From: Tubulanus polymorphus
Lineage: Eukaryota; Nemertea; Palaeonemertea; Tubulaniformes; Tubulanidae
Length of the DNA: 60,000 nucleotides
Direction: 5' to 3'
Assembly (NCBI RefSeq): GCF_964204645.1
Contig: NC_134033.1
Span: 15,814,155-15,874,154 of the forward strand
The first letter of the stretch is position 1, and each line of letters starts with the position of its first letter. The notes beneath the pieces are model-generated. The model did no database searches and was not told the origin of the DNA. It was given only the letters and a program-made list of their open reading frames with translations. A program made the position numbers and the translations under genes. Shown piece after piece: positions 13,378 to 25,666 of this stretch.

Positions 13378-14050
13378 TCCTCAATGAACTGAGAGTAATT
13401 TCATCAATGATGAATTTACCCTCAGTTCATCCATTGTTTTAATGATGATCCTGAGAGTGATTTCAACAATGATGAATTTACCCTCAGTTCATTCATTGTT
13501 TTAATGATGATCCTGAGAGTGATTTCAACAATGATGAATTTACCCTCAGTTCATTCATTGTTTTAATGATGATCCTGAGAGTAATTTCAACAATGATGAA
13601 TTTACCCTCAGTTCATTCATTGTTTTAATGATGATCCTGAGAGTGATTTCAACAATGATGAATTTACCCTCAGTTCATCCATTGTTTTAATGATGATCCT
13701 GAGAGTAGTTTCAACAATGATGAATTTACCCTCAGTTCATCCATTGTTTTAATGATGATCCTGAGAGTGATTTCATCAATGATGAATTTACCCTCAGTTC
13801 ATTCATTGTTTTAATGATGATCCTGAAAGTAATTTCAACAATGCTGAATTTACCCTCAGTTCATTCATTGTTTTAATGATGATCCTGAGAGTAATTTCAA
13901 CAATGATGAATTCACCCTCAGTTCATTCATTGTTTTAATGATGATCCTGAAAGTAATTTCAACAATGCTGAATTTACCCTCAGTTCATTCATTGTTTTAA
14001 TGATGATCCTGAAAGTAATTTCAACAATGCTGAATTAACCCTCAGTTCAT
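13378..14050. repeat. 62-bp tandem array, about 11 copies, with internal dyad
   Basis: Units of 62 bp begin at gatcctgagagt (for example 13447 and 13509). Each holds ctgagagtgattt followed by tttaccctcag, plus caatgatgaa and ttcattcattg, so a single unit can fold back on itself. A lone diverged relative lies at about 14138-14190. Confidence 0.9.
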
Positions 14051-14422
14051 CACATTCTAAGATGTTACTATTCTATTCAGAGATAATCTCTGAACTGCAT
14101 AAAAAAGGAGATCTTAAACGCGATTATAGATTAATAACCTGAGTGTAACTGATCATAAGATAAATTGACCCTCAGTTTATCAGAGGTTTATACTTTATTT
14201 AAGTTAACAGCTATAGTTAAAACTTGACCTAAATGAACTAAAACTTCAACTTAATTAGACTTAAATCAACTGGAATGAATTAAATTCAATATCAGCGAAA
14301 ATTACTAAAATAACTAAACAAAAACCAACTAATCTAAACTAAGGTTAACTTGAAACCAAAGTTTTAATATCTAGTTTCAAACGCACTAGTGATTAATCAT
14401 AAACATCATGCTCACAATTTAA

Positions 14423-14504
14423 CAAGACCCAGTTCCACAGTTATGCAACAAGTATGCATTTAAATTCTTGTATCCAGATCAAACTGTGGAACTGAGTCCT
14501 GTAT
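14423..14504. repeat. Short foldback element with 'cagttccacagtt' ends
   Basis: The left end gacccagttccacagtt is the reverse complement, with few changes, of aactgtggaactgagtcc at the right end. The same terminal motif bounds the elements at 34094, 51740 and 55150. Confidence 0.8.
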
Positions 14505-14690
14505 TGTATGGAACGAGATAAATGAAAAACAATCTGAGTGTATTTTTCATATGATGTTTTCAGTCATATATTTTCTTGAGATGACATCGAATTCAAAATT
14601 CAAAATTTCATACGACGGGACGCTGAAAATATCATGTGAAAAATACACTCAGACTGTTTTTTATTCATCGCATTCCATGATAGTGAAACA
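14505..14690. repeat. Palindromic element with ~60-bp arms
   Basis: The left arm (about 14507-14567, atggaacgagataaatg through ttttcag) matches the reverse complement of the right arm (about 14621-14683, ctgaaaatatcatgtg through cattccat) with a handful of differences. About 50 bp of spacer separates them. It directly abuts the previous foldback element. Confidence 0.85.
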
Positions 14691-16390
14691 CCAACTGAAA
14701 ATGAGTAGATAATTCACTGAATTACTTTAATAAAAATTGAAAAAAACTACAAGAAAAAAAGGTAAAGAAAGTATGAGAAAAAGTTCTCAATCACATTTCA
14801 TATTTACTAAGTCTATATCAACTACGAGTAAAAGCTCTTTATGCATGCACTTTATACAACATGGGCCTTTTATATAACCACTATTTATATCTGTGTTGTG
14901 GACCACGTAATTGTGTCAAAGAGTATTCTGTGATAAAACCTGGACCTTCAGTTATTCCATTCTCATGAAATCACTGGGGTTCGAATATACACAGTGATAG
15001 TCAAATATAAAATATTTCATTAAATTGATCTTTTAGTTCGTATTGAAATACAAATAAATCATTGTTCTAAAAGGAATATATACAAATAAAATAGTTTTTA
15101 AATATAAAAAATAAAATAGTTTTTAAATATATACAAATAAAATAGTTTAAAAAGATACTTTGAGATAAAATACATACAAATGAAATAGTATAAAATTCAG
15201 ATAAAAAAGTTTTTAGATATCATAGGTGTTTTAAAATTCAGATATAAAATAGTTTCTTTAATAGATTAAAATTCAGATAAAATAGTTTTTAGATATCACA
15301 GGTGTTTTAAAATTCAGATATAAAAAAGTCTCTTCAATCTTTTTAAAATTGAGATAAAATAGTTTTACATATTACAGATACTTTAAAATTGTGATAATTT
15401 AAAATATTTTCTACAATTGTCTTAAAAATATGGGTAAAATAGTTTATAGAATGTTTTCAGAATTACTAGTTTAGAAGTATCAATGAAATGTTTGCAGATA
15501 TGAATAATTCATAATTTATACCAATGAAATAGATTTAGATGGATCACCTTGATCAATCATAATATCGAACCAAAACATCATTGAAAGAATCCAATAATAG
15601 CGATAATAATTCACATAAAATATGATTTTGGGCAATAGTAAAAATGAAACCAGGAAAATGATTAATGATATTTCGCAGATATTCAAAAACCGTAATTAAT
15701 TTTGAGAACTGGAATGAAATCTTCAACAAGAGATATTTTAGGAAAAATTCAAACTTTTGGAAAGTTAAGATTAGGAAACTCGTAGTAAATTGGAATTTCA
15801 ATTGAAATTGGAATTAGGAAATTTGTAGTAAATTGGAATTTCAGCACTGAAGGACTCAAAATTTAGGAACTTTGTTCTATCTTGGAACGTGAGAAACTGG
15901 AACCACAAAAATAACAAACTGTTCAACATGAGCAGTATGACTGGGTCTCAGTCAGTAGAAATCTATTGATGATGCTGGTTTTAGTTTGGATTTTGTGACC
16001 TCTTCACAACAATAATTGCAAAATGGCTGAGAAACTACAAATAGCCTCTTTTCATGTAATCAATTAGTAGGTTATATCACATACTTTGATACAACTTATG
16101 CCGTTTTTGGGGACGAAGGAAGCACCTGAGAACCTGATCAGATTAACAACCATATGAATGATTGACCTCTTGAAAACAACTTCAGCGTAGATTTCTTAAA
16201 TCTATTGATAATTCACTCTCAACAGCCTTAATCTGACGTGTGTTTTATGCATTGCTCGCCTACATGGAAACAATTCCACGCTCTATCAACCATATTTCAA
16301 TTGCTAAACGCAATTTAGACCCCAATCAAGGACCAGGAGTTACTTTATCAGAGCGGTGTCTATTACTGAGTTGATCGATTGTTATGAACT
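14691..16390. other. AT-rich intergenic DNA
   Basis: No gene is supported. From 15050 to 15470 there is a degenerate repeat of aaaatagtttttagatat and aaaattcagataaa. The 82-codon minus-strand open frame at 15553-15801 is AT-rich with no recognisable domain. Confidence 0.45.
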
Positions 16391-16394
16391 TAAC

Positions 16395-16590
16395 AATTTT
16401 CCTTTTAGACCATCTCCTCTATCATATCTCTCTCAACTCCTCTATCATATCTCCATAAACTCCTCTCTCATATCTCCATAAACTCCTCTCTCATATTCCC
16501 TGAACCTCATCTCTCATATTCCCTGAACCTCCTCTCTCATATTCCCTGAACCTCCTCTCTCATACCTCCCTGAACCTCCTCTCTCATATG
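16395..16590. repeat. Pyrimidine-rich tandem repeat (ctcctctctcatatt...)
   Basis: Eight or so copies of a 21-26-bp unit containing cctctctcatat and ccctgaac or ccataaac. Confidence 0.85.
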
Positions 16591-17213
16591 CCTTATTGAT
16601 TTCAACAAGAGATTAATTAAGACTAATTATTAACAAGAATTTTGAACTCAACCCTTGATCCTGGTGATCGTTAGAATCAGTAGAGATCAATATCAATCAA
16701 TAAAACCCGATCACTGATGTGATAACAACGAATTTTCCAATCCAAGATCTTTATTTTATACTTTCTTTATCAGAGATTCTTAATCATTGCATTTTTGCAG
16801 ATCTTAGCTTTTTTTCTATTATAACCTATGTTCAATTATGAACTCATGCATTCATGCATTGATCACCGATCCAGATGGTGATGGTTTCACACCTTAGAAA
16901 TGTAATGAAATTGATTACCGTAGTCTTTGCTGTGGTTTCCTTTCTTGCGCAATTTTTAATCCGGGCAATCTCACGTATATAAATATATATCCCTTTTCCT
17001 TATGAGTAAACATTTTAAATCCCTCCGATCACATGTGAAGGATTTCCCTCCGTTGTTGAGCATTAGATATTAACATTTCAATCATTCAAGTTTTCATGTC
17101 ATATTAAATTAATCTTTAATTCTGTAATTAGAAAAACAAGTATGTTAATAACGATATAATGGTTTAGCACTTGACGTATAGACGTCATAGTATTTGGGGG
17201 AGGGGGCAACATG

Positions 17214-17345
17214 GAACATTGAAAAATCTGTTTCAATGAAATTTCCTAAGGAATCGCATTATGTGAAACATAGCTGTTCCTTCTCCACGTTATTTTCAGC
17301 TTCATAAGGAAACGCATTATGTGTGAAACATAGCTATTCCTTCTC
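17214..17345. repeat. Two-copy ~62-bp direct duplication
   Basis: The sequence around gcattatgtgaaacatagct and ttccttctccacgtt (about 17249-17290) is repeated with small changes about 62 bp later (17311-17352). Confidence 0.75.
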
Positions 17346-17454
17346 CATGTTTCGATAAAGTTCGATAAAGAATCACGTAACAGTTCCTTTTGATTTGAAA
17401 AATCCACTTTTTTTCAAACTCCATAGGAGTTATTGTAGGAATTGATTCCCTGCA

Positions 17455-17700
17455 TATCTCGAAAGAGATTTACAACGGCTGACCATAGAATTAGAATAGA
17501 TGACTCCTAAGAAGGCTACTGCCACAATCAGGTGGTATGGATGGTTATTGCTGCAAAGTAGTGGCAAGGATGGTTTATATCCCGAAAGATATTTGAAAAG
17601 GTCGACCATGGTATTAGAATTGATGACTCATAAGAAGGCTACTGCCACAATTAGGTGGTATAGATGGCTACTGCTGCAAAGTAGCGCCAAGAAGGGTTAA
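17455..17700. repeat. Two-copy 123-bp tandem duplication
   Basis: The segment with gatgactcctaagaaggcta at 17499 is repeated at 17622, 123 bp on; upstream parts (gaaagag or gaaagat, ggctgacc or ggtcgacc) match as well. Because 123 is divisible by three, an open frame runs through both copies. I do not regard it as a gene. Confidence 0.8.
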
Positions 17701-17996
17701 TGCTTCAGCATTGTGAGAAGCACAATGAACCTTAGTTAATAAGGTAAGAGTTAATGCAAAAATGGGGGTTAAAATGGAGTGGAACACAGTGGGTCGTACA
17801 GTCAAAAAAAAATAAATAAATGATTTAAAAAGTAAATGAATGGGATGATGGACAAATATTTCTTTTTGTCCAAAAAGTAAATAAAGGGATGAAATGATAA
17901 TGAATTTTTTTTATCATTTTTCAATTTTTTAAATTTTTTTGGAGAAACCGTAAAACCTCCATAAAAGCAATGATTATATGCAATGATGTCTGGTTT

Positions 17997-18002
17997 TTTA
18001 TT
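17997..18002 (-). terminator. Possible polyadenylation signal of the minus-strand gene
   Basis: AATAAA on the minus strand, about 200 bases downstream of the stop codon at 18200. AT-rich DNA makes chance matches common, so this is only a candidate. Confidence 0.35.
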
Positions 18003-18199
18003 TTCATATTTTTTTTATAAAAGCAAGGAGGACTGCACGCCCACTGGTTCAAGGAGTGTTGACAGATATTTAACACTGCGCAACCTGCAGATCGACGAAG
18101 GTGGAAGGGAAAACTGAGTTTCAAGAAGTGCCGATCTGCAGACGTGCATGGGCTGATGTTGTTGCCCGGGTGATGGCGAGTGAAGGGGCTGATGTTATT

Positions 18200-19104
18200 T
18201 TAATTTGTTCGCCTACGTTTAACTAATTCGTATTTTCCTTTAAAGGCCCCTTCAACATCGCGGAGCATTTTGATTGGATCGTGGTAGTTGATGTTTCTTG
18301 ACCACCCAGGGCCGCGCGCCACCAGCTCAACAGCGGGGGAAGGTGGTGCCCCCACTGGAGCGCCTGATGTTGAAGCATTCTCGTTATCATTATATTTTCT
18401 CTTCTTATTTCTATTTTTTCCAGTCGATGTCGATGTTGATGGAGGTGGTCCGGTTGATGGTGGTGGTCCGGCAGATGCTGGTGTTGACGTAGATGCTGGT
18501 GTTGACGTAGATGCTGGTGTTGACGTAGATGCTGGTGTTGACGTAGATGCTGGTGTTGACGTAGATGCTGGTGTTGACGTAGATGCTGGTGTTGACTTAG
18601 ATGTTGGTGGTCTGGTACGTGGTGGTGGTCTGGTACGTGGTGGTGGTGGTGGTGGTGGGGGAGTTGCGGGCCCTGGTGGTGTCGCTCCAGGAGTGGCGAA
18701 TTCCTCCTCATCACTGCTCTCCTCCTCAAAATTTGGTTGCGGAGGTGGAGGAGGACGAGCTGCACGTTTGCCTTTTTTTTTTGTTTTCGGACGCCCCGAA
18801 CCTATTGCGTAATCTATATCTTTAGTCTTTCGACGGGGCGACCGACGCAGTGAAGGCGTCTGAAGCTGTGGCGCCTCTGTCGGGGTCACCACTGCAGGGG
18901 CGACCACCTGCTCCACATTTACGGGAGAAGCAGGGTCCACCTCCTGCAAAGGAACCAACTCAAAAGGTGGAACAATTTCAGGAAGAGTTGGTTCCTTAGG
19001 CCCGCAGAGAGATACACACCTTGTATAAGTATCTTTTAATGCTGGAAGTGCTCTGCGGGCTGCTTCAGACTGGTCATGTTGGATGTTTTCAATGATGTCT
19101 ATAT
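18200..19104 (-). CDS. Terminal coding exon of the unknown minus-strand gene
   Basis: Begins after CAG at 19105-19107 and runs open for 905 bases to TAA. It holds the charged, proline-rich and hexapeptide-repeat regions and the basic C-terminus. The frame that would start at an ATG within the poly-T acceptor tract is only an extension of this exon into intron sequence. Confidence 0.7.
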
Positions 19105-22100
19105 CTGAAATGAAAAAAAAAAACATTAAGGATCATGCATATTACACATAAATGACATAATGACATGTTCGAATATAATTATCATATTTGTATATAGTAA
19201 CCTATAAAATAATGCAGTTATCCAATAGGTGAATGTGACGTGATGGGGTGAGAAGGGTCATTTGAACGTTTGGAAGGGATCGTAAGCTTATTTTGTGAGA
19301 AGTGATCATGTCACTGGTTGTAGACTAACGCTGTTGTAACTACACTTTTAACTGCTCTCATGATTTGCATCATCCATTACATAATAACGATGAGTTGACA
19401 GTATATCATCAGTGAGGCTGATAATTGAATCTTCCAATACACATTTTATAATGGTATTTTCATGTCTTATATACTTGATATATTTCAGAACCAACCCTGT
19501 ACGTGGACGGGTACACTTTTGTTAATTCATTAATGGAAATACTGATTGTAATAAATTACATCCTACCATTACCTTGACAATCAATTTTGGTAGATAATCA
19601 TGAATCAAAAATACACTTGATTTTTTTTCTGGGGTGATGACGTACCAGGTTCCAGGTGACAAAAACTATACATTATAATGAATAATCAATGGAATTGTTA
19701 CCCATGACCCTGGTTTCAAAATCTGCGAACCTCTTTGGAATAACACGCATGATAACTTTTCATTTATCAACCAATTGAAATGGAAACGATAAAAGATCTA
19801 ATTTAAAACAAATGTCGGGCTGTATCAACAAAAAATTAATCGATAATTCCTTTTATTCAGTAATTACTTTTCAAATGGATGAGTGAAAAATGTGTCCACA
19901 CTTCAGAAATGTATTCAATTATTTTGTAGAAAACTTTTTCATTGCATACAGTGCCACACTCCATCCACGGTAAGTGGGAGAATTTGTATATTTTCTACTG
20001 AATTTTCTCAAAAATGAAGATAAAAATATGATTGTTTTTTTTAAATATTTTATTGTTTAAACTATTTACAGCATGAATTAAAACAGAAAAACGACACAAA
20101 TAATTTCACTTCGCTGAATCTAAAACCAGTAAAAGCCATTTCACACAACACTGCCCACTACTGCACCTTCAGAAACAACACTCACTACAAACAAAAAACA
20201 TTCATTTTGAAGAACAATATTTCACTATCAACATAAATGGCTGTAATTCAATTTTCCCAATAGAATATTCATTGTCAGCAATAGGCCTATCGGTACTCCA
20301 CATATTCATTATATAACTCACCTAGAATGTATAATTCATCGTACAGCAGCCATTCATTTATTCAGATCAACAAAATTCTATTCAAATTTCAGCTGATATT
20401 CATCATACAGTAGCCTCCGCCTAAACTGCTACAGTTTGGCACCTTCTATTTTCTACCTTATTAGGCACCGGCTTTTAAGAATTGCAAAAATCAATTGATG
20501 AAAAGATTTATTGAGCCTAATAGCGGTCAAAATTATCAAGTTCTTTGTATTTTAAACAATCTGACCATGTAGTGAATCCCCAAATTTCTTCTATAACTCT
20601 TTCAGAGCCCAGTCGACTTTTGTCTACAGATCATTTCAGGTCGTACAGAGCCCTGTCGACTTTCATCGACATTTCTTATAGCAGTTTAGTCGCATAGAAT
20701 TCAGCAGAGAAATCTGCCGCTAGATGGCTTGATTAAATGGCAGTGCCCGTTAGTTTGTTTTTATGCCGCGTTTTTGTGGTGATGCTATTCAAAATATTTG
20801 AGTTTTTTGCGTTTGAAAGTAGCGGGTACTTATCCGGAGGTCACGTGATTTAATTATTAGCTCATTTACTAATTAGAATTACCCATAAAATATATATTTC
20901 TGACCGTAGACATAGAATATTCCATTGTCAGCTGTTAGCTGAGGCTAGATACCTGATTTGTTCATTTTGATACCTGAAATTTAGGGGCTTATCAAATAAA
21001 TAGGTCACCGATTATAATTCATGCAAATTAGCTCTTTTGCATAGGACGTCACTTTCAGTAAGAAAAATTACCACCAAAATTTTCCAAGGATCATATACCC
21101 TACAAACTTTTCAATTACCATAACGCTCTATCTCTTTCAGTTTTCACTCTATGGAACTCCAAAGTTTCTACTGATTTTCCTACTTTTTAGATAACAATGA
21201 TGGGCACTCTGAGGGTTTTTCTCTAAGTACACATAGAACATAAGGCCTAATCACTAACAGCAAAAATACATAAAGATGTTCTAATGTTTTTTTGTATTTT
21301 TGCTAACAGAGATAGAAGGTTGATAGTACATACATGTATTCTATAATATAGGCGAACAGCCATTACAGTTTACCGATTCAGGCAGAGAATAAACGGAAAT
21401 GAAGTGAACATTTACGGGATACGGGAAGCATTCTGAGAAACCAGGTCATCGTGGATTTGAACCCCGTACATTACCATTGTGTCCCCGGCAAGACACTTAT
21501 CCTCATTCCCTCTCTCCACCCAGGAGTAAATGGGTACCTGGCCCGATAGATGACCCCGAGCGCCTAGCAGCTGTTCGAATGTTACCTCACCCCAGGAGAC
21601 TATTAAATGACTGGGGCAATAAAACTGAAAATGTGAAGCGCTCTGAGCAGCTGCTGGTTTTAGGGCTATATTAGACGTATACTATTATTATCATTATTAT
21701 CATCGAACAGAGCAATACCAGAAAAGGCAAAACATATGTATTGAAAAACAACATTTCATCTTTATTTCATTGAATGGAACAGATTATACTAGATATAGAC
21801 CGTCTACCAGTTTAAGTGAAGTCTACAGTATCATTAAGGGCAAAAAATCCAATAAAATTTGATACATTTTTGTAAAATGAATTTTCACCGAATTTTAGTT
21901 CGAAAAAATTGCAATATATCCTTCGAGTACCGCACATTTCCCTATATGGTTTTTGCTAAGTAAGTCTAGTTCATTTTTATTTCATGACAAACAGAAAAAG
22001 GACACAAAAAATTGCATTCAAATTTCTTCTGTATTTTCTGTATTCTCATCATCAATCAAAAATCTTCAACTTTTATTTTCAGAAACAACCGTCGGGGTAA

Positions 22101-24912
22101 GATCCATTTCACTCGACGCTGTCCACTACTGTACCTTCAGAAACAACCATCAGGGGTAAAAACCATTTCACACGACACTGTCTGCTGCTGCAACTTCATA
22201 CAATCAAATCCATTCACTACAAATTACAATAAGATTTTTATCTATAAAAATCAAACATCATTTAACAGCGAACAATAAACGATATTTAGAATTTAGGCCT
22301 ATTATATCACATGCATTCATTAAGTATTTCAAATAATCACTACTTACCCTTCAAGTATAGAATTATTCAGTGGAATAATTCACTATAAATACAGCTGCAG
22401 CCGTTTACAGAAAAAACAATATGAAATGTTGCCGTCGAACTTGTAAGGTGTAAAACAGGATAGACCTAGATAAATGTCAGGCCTGGATAACGGTAGAGGA
22501 AATACATTTCATGGCTTTAAGAAAATAAAAGAATTCTGAAAAAAAAACATGAAGTCAAAGGGAAGGCCTATCTGAATTATCTGGTCTCAGAACGAAATGA
22601 ATCACAGTTCCGATGCTGACTAAACTGTGGTCCCGATACTGACTAAACTATGGTCCTGATACTGACTAAACTGTGGTCCGGATACTGACTAAACTGTGGT
22701 CCTGATACTGACTAAACTGTGGTCCCGATACTGACTAAACTGTGGTCCAGATACTGACTAAACTGTGGTCCCGATACTGAGTAAACTGTGGTACTGATAC
22801 TAACTAAACAGTGGTACCGATACTAACTAAACTGTGGTCCCGATACTGACTAAACTGTGGTACCGATACTGACTAAACTGTGGTCCCGATACTGACTAAA
22901 CTGTGATCCCGATACTGAGTAAACTGTGATCCCGATTCTGAGTAAACTGTGATCCCAATACTGAATAAACTGCGGTCCCGATACTGACTAAACTGTGATC
23001 CCGATACTGAGTAAACTGTGATCCCGATACTGAGTAAACTGTGGTCCCGATACTGAGTAAACTGTGGTCCCGATACTGAGTAAACTGTGGTCCCGATACT
23101 GAGTAAACTGTGGTCCCGATACTGAGTAAACTGTGGTCCCGATACTGAGTAAACTCACTGTATAAGACTCAGTACCTAACGAGGTGCCAACCATTGACCG
23201 TAATAATGAATCCGTTAGAAATAAATCGTGTGTAAACTGTATTTGCCGCAAGGCCACAATATCTAGGATTTGCCAACAATTAGACGATGAAGATTCGGAC
23301 TATGAGCCGAGCTAGTGTACGACATTCGTATCAAACATCATATCTGTAGTTTAGATCTAGTATAAACATTGAGTGGGTGTGGCTTTAGAATAGTTAGCCG
23401 AAATGATAGCAGTTGCGAGGTACCTCCTTCCCGCCATAATCTCGGGATCTCAAACTGTCGTGAGAAACTACCTAGAGATACAAAGAACAAAGTTTAACCA
23501 ATAAATCAAAAATAGTGATCCTGAATTTCCTGACGATTGACGAATGATTAATAAAAAAGAAAATCACATGTTTTCGGATCCTGGAGTCGCAGAGAAAAAC
23601 AAAAGTACCGTAAATACTAGTGCTACTTTTCAGCGGTATCTAAAATGTTGGTCCCATAATGTGATGGGTATCTGGATACGGACAAAACAGCTATCCGGTT
23701 CCTGACTTAACTATCAACTAAACTGCAGTCCAGTTATTGACTAAACTATGGACTAAACCGCAGTCCAGTTATTGACTAAACTATGGACTAAACCGCAGTC
23801 CAGTTATTGACTAAACTATGGACTAAACCGCAGTCCAGTTATTGACTTAACTATGGACTAAACTGCAGTTCAGTTATTGACTAAAATATGGACTAAACCG
23901 CAGTCCAGGTATCGACTAAAATATGGACCTAACCGCAGTCCAGTTATTGACTTAACTATGGACTACATCGCAGTCCAGTTATTGACTAAATACACTATGG
24001 ACTAAACCTGGCCAGTCCAGTTACTGATTAAAATATGGACTAAACTGAAGTCTGCTTACTGACTAAATAGTAAATGGACTGAACTGCGCAGTCCAATTAC
24101 TTGATTTATCGAACGTAAATCAGGATTTTCTATGAAGTGCATTGGTCTGGAGACCTAGACAGTTTTATCTATTTATGTTGTAACTTATCTCTATTGACTG
24201 GATACAGCATTCACATGAATAACATGAGGAATATATCACAATTTCGACGATATTTGAAACCGAAACCAGGAACCAGGAAATGAGGTTACTTCCTCAAGTT
24301 AATTCTCATCCACCAGAGCCTCTACTCACTATTCAATTCAATTCAAAATTTATTCACCATTAGATTTGTTACCAAATTCAATCGAGTTTAAGGGTGGTGA
24401 CAGAATTGCATCATTCGTCAAAATGAAAAAATTATACCCGAACAATTGAAATTTGAAATAGAATAAGAGACTAGAAACATAAAATGATATGTTCAAAATA
24501 AATGTCCTAATTTTATCAGTGTGACATAAATTGAGTTTTCCAAAATTAAAAAGAGAATTGAAAGAAATTGAAATTAGATGATATTAGATTTTTTAATTGA
24601 TGATATTCGAAATAATTGAGATTTAGACAATTTGAGATTTAGGATATTTAGATAAAAAGGAGATTTAGATAAAATAATTGTGATTGTGAATTTGATATCA
24701 AATAATTTCGGATGTTGGAAATCAAATAATTTGAGATGTTCATCAAAAATAATCGAGAATTTGAGATACCCCAGATTGAGATTGATGAAGTAGACTTTGT
24801 ACTTACTCAAATCAAAAAACGCGCCGAGGGTTTCAGGGTCGAGCGTCAGCACCTCGGCGCGTACCAGCTTTAACAGTCCCGAAAAAAGGTCATATTTTGT
24901 AGACATATTCAA
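18200..24912 (-). CDS. Unknown Pro/Ser/Thr-rich basic protein, two coding exons
   Basis: I join two coding exons, 24912-24807 and 19104-18200, into 336 codons. The first reads MNMSTKYDLFSGLL and ends at a consensus GTAAGT donor after 35 codons plus one base. The second follows a strong acceptor (poly-T then ATTTCAG) and enters with two bases, so the phases match. In order the protein has a helical N-terminal ~70 residues, a Pro/Val-rich stretch, a basic patch (SLRRSPRRK), KKKGKR beside polyproline, an acidic EEESSDEEE, about seven TSTPAS hexapeptides from an 18-bp repeat, a second basic cluster (KNRNKKRK) and the C-terminus VKRRRTN. This suggests a nuclear or nucleic-acid-associated, largely disordered protein, but I recognise no domain. 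Internal exons in the 5.7-kb intron cannot be excluded. A transposon origin is possible. Overlapping open frames over the repeat are shadows. Confidence 0.65.
18478..18603. repeat. 18-bp coding minisatellite (TSTPAS hexapeptide)
   Basis: Seven near-perfect copies of gctggtgttgacgtagat. Being a multiple of three it leaves the frame intact and stays open in other frames too. Near-identity of the copies implies recent expansion, so copy number probably varies between individuals. Confidence 0.92.
21420..21705 (+). mobile_element. tRNA-derived SINE
   Basis: A B-box-like ggatttgaacccc lies at about 21453. It is followed by a conserved-looking body (gtgtccccggcaagacactt, ctctccacccaggagtaaat, gggtacctggcccgatagat), then aagcgctctgagcagctg, and an (ATT/ATC)n tail at 21678-21702. 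This arrangement of tRNA-like head, central domain, and a tail ending in gctatatta plus ATT repeats is that of the widespread invertebrate SINE families. The A box is poorly preserved and no target-site duplication was confirmed. Confidence 0.75.
22600..23155. repeat. 23-bp tandem array, about 24 copies
   Basis: Units of gtggtcccgatactgactaa plus act, with a gagtaaact variant dominating the right-hand end. The last six copies are essentially identical, so the array seems to have expanded from its right end. Open frames through it repeat every 69 bases and are artefacts. Confidence 0.92.
23690..24115. repeat. 35-bp tandem array, degenerate at both ends
   Basis: Units of cagtccagttattgactaaa, ctatggactaaaccg. 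The motif gactaaact is shared with the 23-bp array just to the left, which suggests both arrays grew from related seed sequence. Confidence 0.88.
24807..24912 (-). CDS. First coding exon of the unknown minus-strand gene
   Basis: Thirty-five codons plus one base, starting at an ATG with a second in-frame ATG two codons later, and ending at GTAAGT (plus strand 24801-24806). GC-rich codons (cgcgccgagg, gctggtacgcgcc in complement) contrast with the AT-rich flanks and support coding use. The exon continues upstream as 5' untranslated sequence to about 25030. Confidence 0.65.
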
Positions 24913-25030
24913 AGTTGAAGTTCAAGTTTTAATTGTTGAACTTGTAATTGTTGTAGTTGTCGTTGTACTGCTGCTGTTACTTTTATAACTGTTGCTTTTT
25001 TAACTGCTGCTGTTGATGCTGCTGCTGCTA
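24913..25030 (-). other. 5' untranslated part of exon 2 with CAG/CAA repeats
   Basis: On the minus strand an acceptor (TTTTTACATTGCAG) ends at 25031. The leader that follows is a run of CAG, CAA and AAC triplets up to the ATG at 24912. I see no upstream ATG that would compete. Confidence 0.5.
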
Positions 25031-25626
25031 CTGCAATGTAAAAACAATCTTATAAAAATCAAGAAAATCGAAAATTATTGACTCTAAGAAATAGCTAAAT
25101 CGAGTTTCTATTAAGTAATAATAATAATTAACATTAAATTATTTTATCATTATTTTCTTAATAATAGATATAGAAGCCAGCAGGATTAAGTTGAACGACG
25201 CTTCGAATGAAAGGTTTCTATACATTCGAGTCATGGTTGAATAGACTGAGCTGTCTGTGTATTACTCCTAGGCATGTCAACGAGCCGCTTTACCGCGTAG
25301 ATTAAATGAACAGCAGAAAATTTACTTAACTTTTACAGATGCTTTAAACAATGAAATTGCATATAATTTCTTAATTATGGCTATCTATATTGAAAATCAA
25401 TGTCATGGAAATTGCGAATTCTTCAAAAATTTTAAGAGTAACACGGAAAGTGCTTTTAATTAGTAAAATAACCAAATTTACACACATTTCACACCTATTT
25501 TATAATTTGTCCTTTCGGAACTTATTTTCGGAAATTACCTAACGTAAATGGTACAAGAAATATTTTAGGTATAGTTATATAAATTTACTTTTAAAACCTG
25601 ATAGAAAAAAATGAATCTTTGCTTAC

Positions 25627-25650
25627 CTGCAAAATGGCCGAACTGGAAGG
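25627..25650 (-). other. Predicted non-coding first exon of the minus-strand gene
   Basis: From the expected start site about 25-30 bases below the TATA box, the transcript would read through ccagttcggccattttgcag to a GTAAGC donor (plus strand 25621-25626). It would then splice to the acceptor at 25031. This is inferred from signal spacing only. Confidence 0.45.
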
Positions 25651-25666
25651 AGGGATCAGCTGACCT

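Larger units (their letters stand above)
19108..24800 (-). other. Long intron of the minus-strand gene
   Basis: About 5.7 kb between the two coding exons. It carries a SINE (about 21420-21705), a 23-bp array, a 35-bp array and AT-rich DNA. The stretches 20090-20360 and 22085-22340 look like diverged copies of one repeat: both contain ccatttcac, ccttcagaaacaac and aggcctat in the same order. Two short direct repeats of agtcgactttcgtc type lie at 20610-20670. No coding exon was recognised. Confidence 0.55.

Noticed and set aside
18223-18825. Alternative open frames on both strands over the unknown gene's terminal exon
   Set aside because: All are made of the 18-bp repeat and polyproline/polyhistidine-type shadows; only the frame that joins exon 24912-24807 in phase is kept.
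22988-23257. 89-codon minus-strand frame with SIGTTVYSVSGPQFTQYRDH repeats
   Set aside because: A 23-bp array read three copies at a time; no start, splice or family evidence.
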